From assembly GCF_000472965.1 (NCBI RefSeq), contig NZ_AXAU01000039.1, positions 1-34,248 of the forward strand: a DNA stretch of 34,248 nucleotides, read 5' to 3'. Below the pieces are notes generated by a model. The model was not told where the DNA came from. It searched no databases and worked only from the letters and a program-made list of their open reading frames with translations. This DNA comes from Bradyrhizobium murdochi (lineage in GTDB: Bacteria; Pseudomonadota; Alphaproteobacteria; Rhizobiales; Xanthobacteraceae). A program made the translations under genes and the position numbers. Shown here piece by piece: positions 16,220 through 25,292 of the stretch (its first letter is position 1; every line of letters starts with the position of its first letter).

Positions 16220-17350
16220 ATGACGATTACGCCCATCCACCTGGACCGCTTTCATTGGTACGACTATAAGCGCTACTCCTTTTCTCTTGGGCTGAAGACA
16301 TTCGCGGGCACCTATCTGTCCGGCCATACGGCTTCCGAATACGAGCCTGCGACCAAGCGCATGGTGGTGCGTGGCGGAATGACCGAGCAGGTTCGCACGG
16401 TCTACGCCAAGATCGCGGCTATCCTTGAGGGCGCCGGACTTGGCTATGGCGATGTGGTCAGGATCGTAGAATATGTGCGCGCCCAGGATATCGAACGCTA
16501 CGCGGATGCGGCGGCGGTACGGCGCGAGCTATTTGGCGAAAAACAGCCCGTGGTCAACTCCGTCGTCGTCAAGAGCTTACTCAGGCCGGATGCCTTCATT
16601 GAGATCGAGGTGACCGCAGTGTTTGCGCCCGGCACTGTTCCTAGCACTGTGTTCCTGCCGTCAATCCTGCCCCTAGACGATCAGGGAAACGTGGTGGGGG
16701 CCGGTGACGTCGTCCTCCAGACTCATGCCGTTTACGAGCGCGCCGCGCGCATGCTCTCCGCGCTGGGTCTGGGTTTGGATCGCGTGGTGAAAATTGCCAC
16801 GTATATGACGCCACCTGCAGCATCTCATTACCACAACACCGCGCGCGTGTGGCGCGAGCGGCTTGGCCCGGTGTTTCCAACGTCGGTGGAAATAGTCATG
16901 CCGCGGTTACTACATCCGCAGGCTATGGTGCAGTGCGATTTTATCGCTGCTCGCGAAATGCCGACGGCAGTGGATCCGGGTTGGAAGCGGTACGGCGGCA
17001 TAGCTTGCAGCCCGGCCGTGCGAGCCGGAAAGGTGCTCTACATTTCGGGCCAAGCTGCCGTTGATGCGACCACTGGGCAGGTCTTGCACGAGGGGGACAT
17101 AGTTGCACAGGCCGAATACATCTACGGCAACGTTCTTCAGCTGGTGCGGACCGCCGGGGGCGCGCCGCACCACCTGGTCAAGACAATCGAATATGTGACC
17201 TCAGCGTCGCTCGATCGCTATCGCGAAGTCGGCGCTCTGCGTTCGAAGATGTTGGAGGAACCGCGCCCGGCCTCAACCGGCCTCATTAGCGAAAAACTAT
17301 TGTCCGACGGGCTGCTCATCAATGTCGACGCCCTTGCCGTCCTGGACTAA
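16220..17350 (+). CDS. Protein with three tandem RidA/YjgF-type domains
   Basis: 376 residues made of three RidA-like units: about 20-136, 140-243 and 256-376. Each shows the strand-helix pattern, for example QVRTVYAKIAAILEGAGLGYGDVVRIVEYV, VYERAARMLSALGLGLDRVVKIATYM and YIYGNVLQLVRTAGGAPHHLVKTIEYV, and ends in the FIEIEVTAVF / MVQCDFIA / LINVDALAV strand. Free RidA proteins are trimers that hydrolyse reactive enamines and imines, so this chain may fold as a one-piece trimer. The Arg that binds the imine carboxylate in RidA (Arg105 in E. coli) is replaced in all three units (Asn113, Ser/Thr near 221-222, Thr353), so classic imine deaminase activity is doubtful. It sits between a dehydrogenase and a MaoC gene, which implies action on a catabolic intermediate. 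Confidence 0.8.
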   Translation: MTITPIHLDRFHWYDYKRYSFSLGLKTFAGTYLSGHTASEYEPATKRMVVRGGMTEQVRTVYAKIAAILEGAGLGYGDVVRIVEYVRAQDIERYADAAAVRRELFGEKQPVVNSVVVKSLLRPDAFIEIEVTAVFAPGTVPSTVFLPSILPLDDQGNVVGAGDVVLQTHAVYERAARMLSALGLGLDRVVKIATYMTPPAASHYHNTARVWRERLGPVFPTSVEIVMPRLLHPQAMVQCDFIAAREMPTAVDPGWKRYGGIACSPAVRAGKVLYISGQAAVDATTGQVLHEGDIVAQAEYIYGNVLQLVRTAGGAPHHLVKTIEYVTSASLDRYREVGALRSKMLEEPRPASTGLISEKLLSDGLLINVDALAVLD

Positions 17351-17353
17351 CAC

Positions 17354-18271
17354 ATGGCGCTGCTCACAGACGATCTCAAGGCCTGGATCGGACGCGAGGT
17401 TCACTACCCGGCACGCGAGGAACTCGGCCGGGCGTCCATCAGGTACTTTGCGCTTGCCATAGGAGACAAAAATCCCCTCTACGTCGATGACGCTTACGCT
17501 CGGGAAGCGGGATATCCGTCGGTGATCGCGCCGCCAACATTGATCTGCGACAGCTGCCAATACGCCAATCGTCCGCCGGACGCGAACGGCTACATTGGGC
17601 ACGAGTGGCCTCTGCCCATAGTCAACTGCCGCATGATCCGCGCTGGCAACGACTACGAGTTCATGCGGAGAGTGCTGCCTGAAGACCGCATCTCCGTCAC
17701 CTGGACCTTGGAGAACATCGTGGAGCGTGGTTCTTCACGTGGGGGCACGCAGCTGTTTGTAACTTCGGTCGCGCGTTACCAGGATGCGGCGGGGGGAGGT
17801 GGTCGCAATAAATCGCGAGACAGTCGTCTATCAGCCGATGGGGAACACATGATCAAGCCGACGAGAACCGCTCCGATGGTTCGGCAGGATGAGGCGTTGC
17901 CAGTGCTGGAGAGGACCTTCACCAACGTCGACCTCATGGCCTACGGCGCGGCCACCTGGGATTGGCACCGCTTGCATTACGACATCGATTTCGCTCGGAG
18001 CATGCAACTGCCGAACGTTGTCGTCGATGGACAGGCATTTGGGGCACTGTTTGCGCGCGCGGCGGAGGAGTGGGCTGGGCCATGCGCCTCCATTAAGCGG
18101 CTGTCGTTCAAGATGAAGTCGATGGCGTTCGCGGGCGATACCCTGCGGGTGGAAGGGGAGGTGAGCCAAATCCAGCCTCCTACGGTCATCTTAGCACAGC
18201 GCCTAACTATTGACGGTCGTCTCGTATGCCAGGCGGAGACGGAGATGCAGCTACCCGCGCTATTGGCTTAG
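17354..18271 (+). CDS. MaoC-type hydratase, apparent two-domain fusion
   Basis: As sequenced, a 305-residue protein. The first hotdog (1-150, MaoC_dehydrat_N type) has AIGDKNPLYVDD with Tyr instead of the catalytic His. The second (from about 166) has TWDWHRLHYDID with the Asp and His in D-x4-H spacing, so only this half should hydrate enoyl-CoA. Such pairs are usually two subunits. Dropping one G from the six-G run at 17791-17796 makes the first half end GEVVAINRETVVYQPMGNT with a TGA at 17850-17852 that overlaps an ATG at 17849, an ideal coupled start for the second half (MIKPTRTAPMV). The fusion is therefore probably produced by one inserted base. It starts 3 bp after the RidA-type gene. 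Confidence 0.8.
   Translation: MALLTDDLKAWIGREVHYPAREELGRASIRYFALAIGDKNPLYVDDAYAREAGYPSVIAPPTLICDSCQYANRPPDANGYIGHEWPLPIVNCRMIRAGNDYEFMRRVLPEDRISVTWTLENIVERGSSRGGTQLFVTSVARYQDAAGGGGRNKSRDSRLSADGEHMIKPTRTAPMVRQDEALPVLERTFTNVDLMAYGAATWDWHRLHYDIDFARSMQLPNVVVDGQAFGALFARAAEEWAGPCASIKRLSFKMKSMAFAGDTLRVEGEVSQIQPPTVILAQRLTIDGRLVCQAETEMQLPALLA
17791..17852 (+). other. Junction that fuses two MaoC subunit genes
   Basis: A six-G run at 17791-17796, with a hidden stop/start overlap ATGA at 17849-17852. Removing one G gives two translationally coupled genes, 17354-17852 and 17849-18271. Keeping it gives one 305-residue frame with a Gly-rich linker, AAGGGGRNKSRDS. Confidence 0.65.
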
Positions 18272-18431
18272 CGCTATTTAGCAGCGATTGATTCCATGAC
18301 CCGCGCTTCGCTCGCTCCTGTTCTTCGTGAACGAAGTACCGGCAAACATTGTTGCAGCGATCCCCGAACCGCCGGCGAAGCTCGTGCCTAATCCGACACG
18401 TGATCCAGAATCCAACAAGACAAGTGAGAAG

Positions 18432-20546
18432 ATGTCCAAGAACGTCGTCACGTATGAAAGCCGTAATCGCATCGGCTTCGTACTGATCTCGAATCCTCCA
18501 GTTAATGCAATCTCGCCAGCAGTTATCACAGGTCTGCAGGCAGCGCTTGACGCATTCGAGGCCGATAGAGAGGCCAAGGCGCTCGTCCTATACTGTGAAG
18601 GGCGAACCTTCGTGGCCGGCGGCGACATCGCGAGCTTTGAATCACCTGACTTCGATACCCGGCCATTCAGCTCGCTACTCACGCGGCTGGATGCGTCTCC
18701 GCGTCCGGTTCTCGCAGCTCTTCATGGCACCGTTTTGGGCGGCGGACTAGAATTGGCGATGGCTTGCCACTGTCGGCTTGCTTTGCCGGATACACGTCTC
18801 GGCATGCCCGAAGTCAAGCTGGGCCTACTACCCGGCTCGCAGGGCACGCAGCGGTTGCCTCGTCTCGCCGGAGTACCACTCGCTCTCGATCTAATCTCCA
18901 CTGGTCGTTTCATTTCCGCACAGGACGCACTTGCTGCGGGCGTTATCGATGAGATCGCGGAAGGCGAGCCGGCCGCGCTCGGGACTGCAGCGGCCGAACG
19001 CTTGATCGCGGCGAACGCTCCGGTGCGGCGATCGAGCGCTCTGAAGGTCAACGCAGACGACGCAACGACACGGGCCCTGGCTGAAGCGTCAGCTAAAGCG
19101 GCAAAGAAGCCAGCGCACCCAGCACTTGCCTCGATCGTACGTGCGATCGAAGCTGCCGTGAAGTTGCCCTTCCATGAAGGCGAAGAAGTTGAGGCCTGCG
19201 AGTTCGATCGACTGCGCTTGACCAGCACCTCGCGATCGCTGCGCCATTTGTTCTTCGCTGAACGCGCTGCAACACGCATCCCGGGAATGCCCCGAGACGT
19301 GCGCAGCCGCGAGATTTGTTCGGTAGGCATCGTTGGCGCTGGTACCATGGGCGGCGGTATTGCAATGAACTTTGCTAATGCCGGCATTCCTGTGACGCTC
19401 GTCGAGTCCAACGATCAAGCGCTCAAACGTGGCCTCTCAGTGGTTCGCAAGAATTTTGAGGCGAGCGCCGCCAAGGGGAAGCTGACCGCGGCGCAGGTCG
19501 AAAAGCGAATGGCTCTCCTGAACGGATCGTTGGATTATGCCTCGCTTTTCGGCTGCGATCTGGTTATCGAAGCCGTGTTTGAAAACCTGCAGATTAAGAA
19601 GGACATCTGCGCACACTTGGGTCGGGTCTGCAAGGCAGGGGCAATCATTGCGACAAACACATCAACACTCGACGTAAACGTGCTCGCCGACGCGACAGGT
19701 CGACCGCTCGACGTGCTCGGCCTGCACTTCTTCAGTCCCGCAAACGTGATGCGCCTGCTTGAAGTGGTGCGCGGTGCCAAGACTGCTGACGATGTGCTGG
19801 TAACAGCGATGCAGATTGCGCGACGGATCGGAAAGGTTCCGGTAGTGTCCGGCGTATGCTACGGGTTTATCGGAAATCGAATGCTTGACCCGTACTTGCG
19901 CGAAATGGATTCTTTATTGATGGAGGGCGCGCAGCCAGAGCAGATCGATAGAGCTCTCGAAGCGTTTGGCATGGCGATGGGGCCTTGTCGGATGTCCGAC
20001 CTTTCCGGGGTAGATATTGGAGCAAAGGTCGTCACGGAAGCTATTGAAGCAAGCCAATTACCGTCGGATCCAACCTATCGCGCAGTGGTACGCAAGTTGT
20101 TCGAACTCGGGCGGCATGGCCAGAAGACTCAGGCAGGCTATTACCGATACGATGGCCGCACTCCGCTGCCGGACCCGACGGTCGCTGCGATATGCGCGGA
20201 TATCGCAGGCGAGCATGGAATAGCACAGCGCAGCGACATCACGGATGAGGAAATCATCCAACGATTGATGTACCCGCTCATCAATGAGGGCATTCAAATC
20301 CTTCACGAGGGCATCGCGTATCGGCCCGGCGACATCGATGTCGTCTGGACCGCCGGATACGGCTTTCCGGATCATCGGGGCGGACCAATGTTTATGGCGG
20401 ACCAGATCGGACTGGCTGAGATCGAAAGGACACTCGAACACTATGGCCGTGTGCGAGAAAATCGGTTCGGCTATTGGACTCCCAGCAACCTTCTCAGTTC
20501 GCTTGCGGCCAGCGGCCAGCGCATCAGCGCCTGGACCAAAGGATGA
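18432..20546 (+). CDS. Bifunctional enoyl-CoA hydratase / 3-hydroxyacyl-CoA dehydrogenase (FadB/PimF-like)
   Basis: 704 residues from ATG 18432 (MSKNVVTYESRNRIGFVLI); an in-frame GTG at 18327 would add 35 residues that match nothing. The crotonase domain (about 1-190) has oxyanion motifs FVAGGDIASFE and HGTVLGGGLELAMACH and the catalytic Glu of LGMPEVKLGLLPG. A linker leads to the NAD-binding VGIVGAGTMGGGIAMNFANAG (about 297-317). The dehydrogenase has LGLHFFSPANVMRLLEVV with the catalytic His and Glu, then CYGFIGNRMLDPYLREMD. It converts 2-enoyl-CoA to 3-ketoacyl-CoA. Length and order match PimF of the pimeloyl-CoA pathway and FadB/FadJ. The thiolase that follows 45 bp later completes the cycle. 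Confidence 0.9.
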   Translation: MSKNVVTYESRNRIGFVLISNPPVNAISPAVITGLQAALDAFEADREAKALVLYCEGRTFVAGGDIASFESPDFDTRPFSSLLTRLDASPRPVLAALHGTVLGGGLELAMACHCRLALPDTRLGMPEVKLGLLPGSQGTQRLPRLAGVPLALDLISTGRFISAQDALAAGVIDEIAEGEPAALGTAAAERLIAANAPVRRSSALKVNADDATTRALAEASAKAAKKPAHPALASIVRAIEAAVKLPFHEGEEVEACEFDRLRLTSTSRSLRHLFFAERAATRIPGMPRDVRSREICSVGIVGAGTMGGGIAMNFANAGIPVTLVESNDQALKRGLSVVRKNFEASAAKGKLTAAQVEKRMALLNGSLDYASLFGCDLVIEAVFENLQIKKDICAHLGRVCKAGAIIATNTSTLDVNVLADATGRPLDVLGLHFFSPANVMRLLEVVRGAKTADDVLVTAMQIARRIGKVPVVSGVCYGFIGNRMLDPYLREMDSLLMEGAQPEQIDRALEAFGMAMGPCRMSDLSGVDIGAKVVTEAIEASQLPSDPTYRAVVRKLFELGRHGQKTQAGYYRYDGRTPLPDPTVAAICADIAGEHGIAQRSDITDEEIIQRLMYPLINEGIQILHEGIAYRPGDIDVVWTAGYGFPDHRGGPMFMADQIGLAEIERTLEHYGRVRENRFGYWTPSNLLSSLAASGQRISAWTKG

Positions 20547-20591
20547 AGCGACCGTTTATCTAAGCTCAAAGACCCACAGGATATGTGATTC

Positions 20592-21776
20592 ATGCGCGAG
20601 GCAGTAATCGTTTCGACCGCACGCTCTCCCATCGGGCGTGCTTTCAAAGGCGCTTTCAACAACATCAAATCCCCTACGCTTCTTGGCCACGCCATTCATC
20701 ACGCTGTCAAGCGTGCCAGTATTGATGCGGCAGAAGTCGAAGACGCCGTAATCGGATGCTGTCTTGCCGCGGGTACCTCCAGCATGAACGTCGCTCGACT
20801 TGGCGCCCTTGCGGCGGGACTGCCGATGGAAGTGTCGGCTCAGACCGTCGACCGCCAATGCTCTTCAGGTCTCGTAGCGATCGCGACAGCCGCTAAGCAG
20901 GTCATGGTTGACGGTATGAATGTGGCTGTGGCGGGTGGGGTGGAGAACATCTCTGCCGTTCAAAACGAATACTACCAATGGTTCGGCCGCACGCAGGATG
21001 ACGCTCTGACAGCGCGAGTGCCTCACATTTACATGCCTATGCTGCAGACCGCCGAATTCGTCTCCAAGAAATACGGCATCAGCCGAGAAGCCCAGGATCA
21101 ATACGCGCTGGAGTCCCAACAGCGTACGGCGGCGGCCCAGAACGCCAAGCGCCTGGATGCGGAAATCGTTCCTCTCGCAACCACAATGGCAATTGTAGAC
21201 AAGGCGACGGGACAGACCAGCTATAAGGAAGTTACGCTAATTGCCGACGAAGGAAATCGGCCGGATACGACTATCCAGAACCTGCAAGGATTGAAGCCCG
21301 TGATCGATGGGGGCGTTGTCACGGCTGGAAACGCGAGCCAACTTTCCGACGGCGCCTCAGCATGCGTTGTTATAGAGCGTTCGCTCGCCGAGAAGCGCGG
21401 TATACAGCCGCTCGGTATCTACCGTGGTCTTGCGGTGGCTGGGTGTCCTCCGGAAGAGATGGGTATCGGTCCGATCTACGCTATTCCAAAGCTCTTGAGG
21501 CTTCATGGCCTGAAGGTTGCCGACATCGGCCTGTGGGAGCTCAATGAGGCCTTTGCGTGCCAGGCTCTCTATTGCAGAGACCACCTCGGAATTGACCCTG
21601 CCATTTACAACGTCAATGGCGGAGGCATCTCAATTGGCCATCCGTACGGTATGACGGGGGCCCGGCTGGTGGGCCATGCCCTCATTGAGGGTAAGCGCCG
21701 AGGTGCAAAGTATGTCGTGGTCACCATGTGCATCGGAGGAGGAATGGGCGCTGCGGGCCTGTTCGAGGTCGCGTGA
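20592..21776 (+). CDS. Acetyl-CoA acyltransferase (thiolase), PimB-like
   Basis: 394 residues, a complete biosynthetic/degradative thiolase. Nucleophile Cys90 is in TVDRQCSSGLVAI, His350 in GGGISIGHPYGMTGAR, and acid-base Cys380 in VVTMCIGGGMGAAG. It cleaves 3-ketoacyl-CoA with CoA to acetyl-CoA and a shortened acyl-CoA. It follows the FadB/PimF-type gene with a 45-bp gap and no terminator, so the two are likely coexpressed. The ribosome-binding site is weak. Unlike the two DUF35-paired homologues at 10365 and 30591, this enzyme keeps all catalytic residues. Confidence 0.92.
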   Translation: MREAVIVSTARSPIGRAFKGAFNNIKSPTLLGHAIHHAVKRASIDAAEVEDAVIGCCLAAGTSSMNVARLGALAAGLPMEVSAQTVDRQCSSGLVAIATAAKQVMVDGMNVAVAGGVENISAVQNEYYQWFGRTQDDALTARVPHIYMPMLQTAEFVSKKYGISREAQDQYALESQQRTAAAQNAKRLDAEIVPLATTMAIVDKATGQTSYKEVTLIADEGNRPDTTIQNLQGLKPVIDGGVVTAGNASQLSDGASACVVIERSLAEKRGIQPLGIYRGLAVAGCPPEEMGIGPIYAIPKLLRLHGLKVADIGLWELNEAFACQALYCRDHLGIDPAIYNVNGGGISIGHPYGMTGARLVGHALIEGKRRGAKYVVVTMCIGGGMGAAGLFEVA

Positions 21777-22184
21777 GGTACTCGATAAGCAGAAGTTGTC
21801 CTGGGTAGCTTTTCCGACATCATAGGACCGTTCAGCGATTGCTTCGACCGGAGAGTGATCGGGTATGTACTCCCGGATCGCATTCTGTAGGGAGGATCAT
21901 CGTTCAGCCCTTATCGATCAACCCGTCCGGCTCTAGCCTGCCGCCCGTCGTGAGTTGGTGGTTGGCGCAGAAGATCCCGGCATACTCGCACGCACCATTC
22001 TCGATCACGCGGTTCTCCGAGGATCGTGCGCGCCCGGAAGGCCTGCATTCTCTCCGCGTGGCGCTTCCCTGCATTTTATAGTTTTGTAAGGAGGCTGGTG
22101 TTGCAGAGCACGATGATGCATGTGCCGCTATCGCTAAACCACCTGCTGGAGCGGGCAGGAAAGCTCTTCGCCCGAAATGAGATT
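21777..22184. other. Gap before the CaiB/BaiF pair
   Basis: About 400 bp with no recognisable gene. AAGGAGG at 22088-22094 is a strong ribosome-binding site followed by in-frame GTG 22098, TTG 22101 and ATG 22113 codons, which could serve as an earlier start for the CaiB/BaiF gene. The extra residues (for example MMHVPLSLNHLLERAGKLFARNE) match no part of that family. Confidence 0.4.
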
Positions 22185-23337
22185 GTGGGTGTTCTGACGG
22201 GAATGAAGGTCATTGAAATCGCGGCACTTGGGCCGGCTCCGGTCTGCGGCTCGATGCTCGCCGACCTCGGTGCCGAAGTGATCATGTTCGACGTCCGGCC
22301 GTCGACACAGGCCACGCTAGGCCTTGGGAGATTTACAACCGCGGCAAGCGCTCGATCGTCCTAGATCTCAAGAAGCCCGGAGCAGTCGACACCGCGTTGA
22401 AGCTTGTCGATGGCGCCGATGCGTTGATCGAAGGCATGCGGCCGGGCGTCATTGAACGGCTAGGGCTGGGTCCGGAAGTTTGCCTCACGCGCCGTCCATC
22501 GCTTGTCTATGGGCGCATGACCGGCTTGGGGGCCAGAGCGGCCCCTTGGCGCGAGCTGCCGCACACGATGGCAATTACGCCGGCGTTTCCGGCGCACTGT
22601 GGCTTGCGACCGCAGCTGACCAGCGCCCTGAGCCGCCGCCCAGCCTGCTGGGCGACATCGCGGGCGGCGCGCTCTATCTTGCTATCGGCATCCTTGCTGG
22701 TGTCCTACGTGCGCGGCACGATGGACGCGGTCAGGTCGTGGACGCCGCGATGGTCGACGGCTCTGCCCACTTACTGAACCTGTTGCTTTCGATCATAGAG
22801 CGTCGTGGCGGAGCTTACGAGATGGGCAAGCCAGCGTCCGATCCAAAGTATTTTGCCCGTTCCTATCGCTGCGCCGACGGAGAATGGATCAACATCGCCG
22901 CGATCGAGCCGCCGTTCCACGCGGCACTAATCAAGCGCCTTGGCCTCGACAGGGATGAGCATTTTGTTAATGGCATCAATGATCCCAAAGTCTGGCCAGC
23001 TCTTACGGACAAGCTCGCGGCGGTATTCGCAAGCAAGACGCGCACTGAATGGTGCAAAATGCTCGAAGGCACCGATGCGTGTTTCGCGCCCGTGCTGAGC
23101 CCATTAGACGCAGCTGCCCACCCGCACAACGTCGCGCGCGGCATCTATTCGACCATCGACGGCATCTTGCAGGCTGTCCCGGCACCGCGGTTCTCGGCCA
23201 CACCATCGGCCGGCTTGACGCGCGTCCCGGCACGGGGAGCCCATACACGTGACGTGCTTTCCGAACTCAAATTCACAGCAGAGCAGGTCGAGCAATTAAC
23301 CAAGTCGGGCGCCTTGGGTTCGGCTGCCTCGCAGTGA
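22185..23337 (+). pseudogene. CaiB/BaiF family protein, alpha-methylacyl-CoA racemase-like, two frameshifts
   Basis: A class III CoA-transferase fold of the racemase (AMACR/MCR) type, which interconverts 2R- and 2S-methylacyl-CoA. GTG 22185 is assumed by analogy with the tandem copy (GVLTGMKVIEIAALGPAPVCGSMLADLGAEV). The frame is lost at 22310-22311 (GG, GGG needed before HARPWEIYNRGKRSIVLDLKKPG) and again at the G run 22528-22532 (five, six needed). Repaired, it runs LVYGRMTGLGGQSGPLARAAAHDGNYAGVSGAL, where HDGNY matches the His-Asp site of racemases, then GQVVDAAMVDGSAHL and on to TGA at 23335-23337. The second half is intact. Racemase rather than transferase is favoured by the HDxNY motif. 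Confidence 0.8.
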
Positions 23338-23536
23338 CTTCCAGCGTATACAGCAACTGCTGCGGGCGATCGTGGTCGCTGGCGGCATCGTCCGTTCCTA
23401 TGTCTTTTAGCCGCAGCGATACCATGCAGACTTTTCACGGCACCCGGGATATTGCGGCTGCTCCTCATATTATCTCGAACAGCGTATCCGCTCGAGACAG
23501 CTAGCTGGTGATACAGCCAAGCGGAAAGGATAGATC
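23338..23536. other. Spacer between tandem CaiB/BaiF genes
   Basis: About 200 bp without a gene. GGAAAGGAT at 23523-23531 forms the ribosome-binding site for GTG 23537. Confidence 0.45.
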
Positions 23537-24684
23537 GTGGGTGTGTTGGATGGAATGAAGGTGGTCGAACTGGCATCAGCCTGGCCCAGCATGTTCTGCG
23601 GCATGTTCCTTGCCGATCTCGGCGCCGACGTAATCATTGTGGAACGGCCCGCAGTTGACGCAGGCCGCGCCAGACCTGCAGAGATCTACAACCGCGGCAA
23701 GCGCTCTGTCATCCTGGACCTGACAAAGCCGGGCTCAGTCGAGACTGTGTTGAAGCTTGTCGACGGCTCCGACGCCCTGATTGAAGGCATGGGGCCGGGC
23801 GTCATGGAACGCCTGGGTCTTGGCCCCGGCATTTGCCTCGCCCGCTGCCCCTCGCTCGTATACGGCCCCCTAAGTGGCTGGGGCCAGGAGGGCCCTCTGT
23901 CACGTGCTCCCGGCTATGAGAGCACTTTCACTGCCCTCTCGGGGGCGCTTGCGACCCAGCCGGCGAGCGGCCGGAAGCGCCGCTGACCCTGCTTGGCGAC
24001 GTCGGCGGTGGTGCGCTCTACCTTACGCTCGGAATCCTTGCCGCGCGAGGATGGAAGGGGCCAAGTGGTGGACGCTGCGATGGTCGACGGCGCTGCGAAC
24101 ATGATCAACCTTATGCTCGCTATCATTGCGCATCGCGGCGGAAACTTTGAGTACGGCAGAGCGAGTGGCCATGGCAAGCCCTTCTTCGCTCGTACCGCTG
24201 CTCCGATGGCGGGTGGATCCGCATCGAGCCAGATGAGCCCCAGTTCTACACCGAACTTGTCAAGCGTCTCGGGCTAGATCATGACGAGCAGTTCATCAAT
24301 GGGCACAAGGATCGCGAGTCATGGTCCGCCCTTTCGGCGCAGCTCAACGCAATTTTCTCTACGAAGACGCGCGCTCAATGGTGCGAATTGCTGGAAGGGA
24401 CCGACGCCTGTTTCGCACCTGTGTTGAGTCCACCGGAGGCAGCTCTTGACCCGCACAACGTCGCGCGCGGCGTGTATGTGACCGTGGACGGCGTGTTGCA
24501 GGCTGCACCGGCGCCGCGGTTTTCGGCCACACCTACGACACGGACGGCTCACGTGGCCCCGCGCGGAGCCCATACGCACGACATTCTTTCCGAACTCAAG
24601 CTCACGACCCAGCAAGTTGAGCACCTAACCAAATCGGGCGTTTTGGGGGAGGACCAGGGCAGAGACGATGAGCAAGCGTCCTAG
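23537..24684 (+). pseudogene. Second CaiB/BaiF family gene, multiply frameshifted
   Basis: A diverged tandem paralogue of the gene at 22185. GTG 23537 follows GGAAAGGAT. The first segment (MGVLDGMKVVELASAWPSMFCGMFLADLGADVIIVERPA...GQEGPLSRAPGYESTFTALSGALATQPA) is intact to about 23965, where one missing G breaks the frame. RPEAPLTLLGDVGGGALYLTLGILAA follows in another frame, then a small deletion near 24045 before GRGQVVDAAMVDGAANMIN. A further break near 24190 precedes YRCSDGGWIRIEPDEPQFYTELVKRLGLD, and the frame then runs to TAG at 24682-24684. The racemase HDxNY site reads YESTF here, so the catalytic His was lost and the ancestral function may have differed from copy one. Confidence 0.8.
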
Positions 24685-25292
24685 CTGATCCTGACCATTC
24701 CATGCAGATGGTCACGATCAATCGACCTGAAGCCTGCTCTCCCACCGTGGAAAGAGAGGGAACCACGATTGATGTTCTCGATGGGGCCGTTGTCGATAGC
24801 GCCACCAAACGTGGCGGCACGTTCTCAGCTGGCCCCGACAAGAGGGAATCGCCGCAGTGCGCAATGCGTCGTCGTTCTCTGGGCTCATCCGAGGACATGC
24901 GAGCGGCACCCTGAAGTGGATGCGATTGGCCTGGATTTAGTGTCGCGGCGATCTCACCCCTAAGGCACGTCCGAGTAAGCGATACTGACATATCGAGAAC
25001 ACCGTTCCAGGGGCGGGAATTCTAAGGGCAATACCCGCTCGGCATCGTTGTGAGATTTTGCCGGCGTGAGTGGATCCAAGTGGCCCCGGAGCGAGGCCTG
25101 CGCGGGCGTCGTTGATGAACTTGACGGCTTTCGTTGGTCGATGATCTCACAAGGAAATGCCTGATGTCAGGCAGGCAGCACCCCAAACGGCTACCGCGGA
25201 ATGCGCTCATTCGCGAAAACAACCAACGGGTTATCCCGCACTGCTAGCCGGGAACGTCTTGCCCTTGTTTCGCGTCGCTTTATACTTCACCG
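24685..25292. other. Gap before the LysR gene, nothing recognised
   Basis: About 600 bp. Short frames on both strands lack family resemblance and ribosome-binding sites. I see no clear T-N11-A dyad that I would assign to the LysR protein, and no copy of the 54-bp element. Confidence 0.4.

Noticed and set aside
18327..18431. GTG 18327 as the start of the FadB/PimF-type gene
   Set aside because: The 35 extra residues (Pro/Asn-rich) do not belong to the crotonase domain. ATG 18432 gives the normal beginning.
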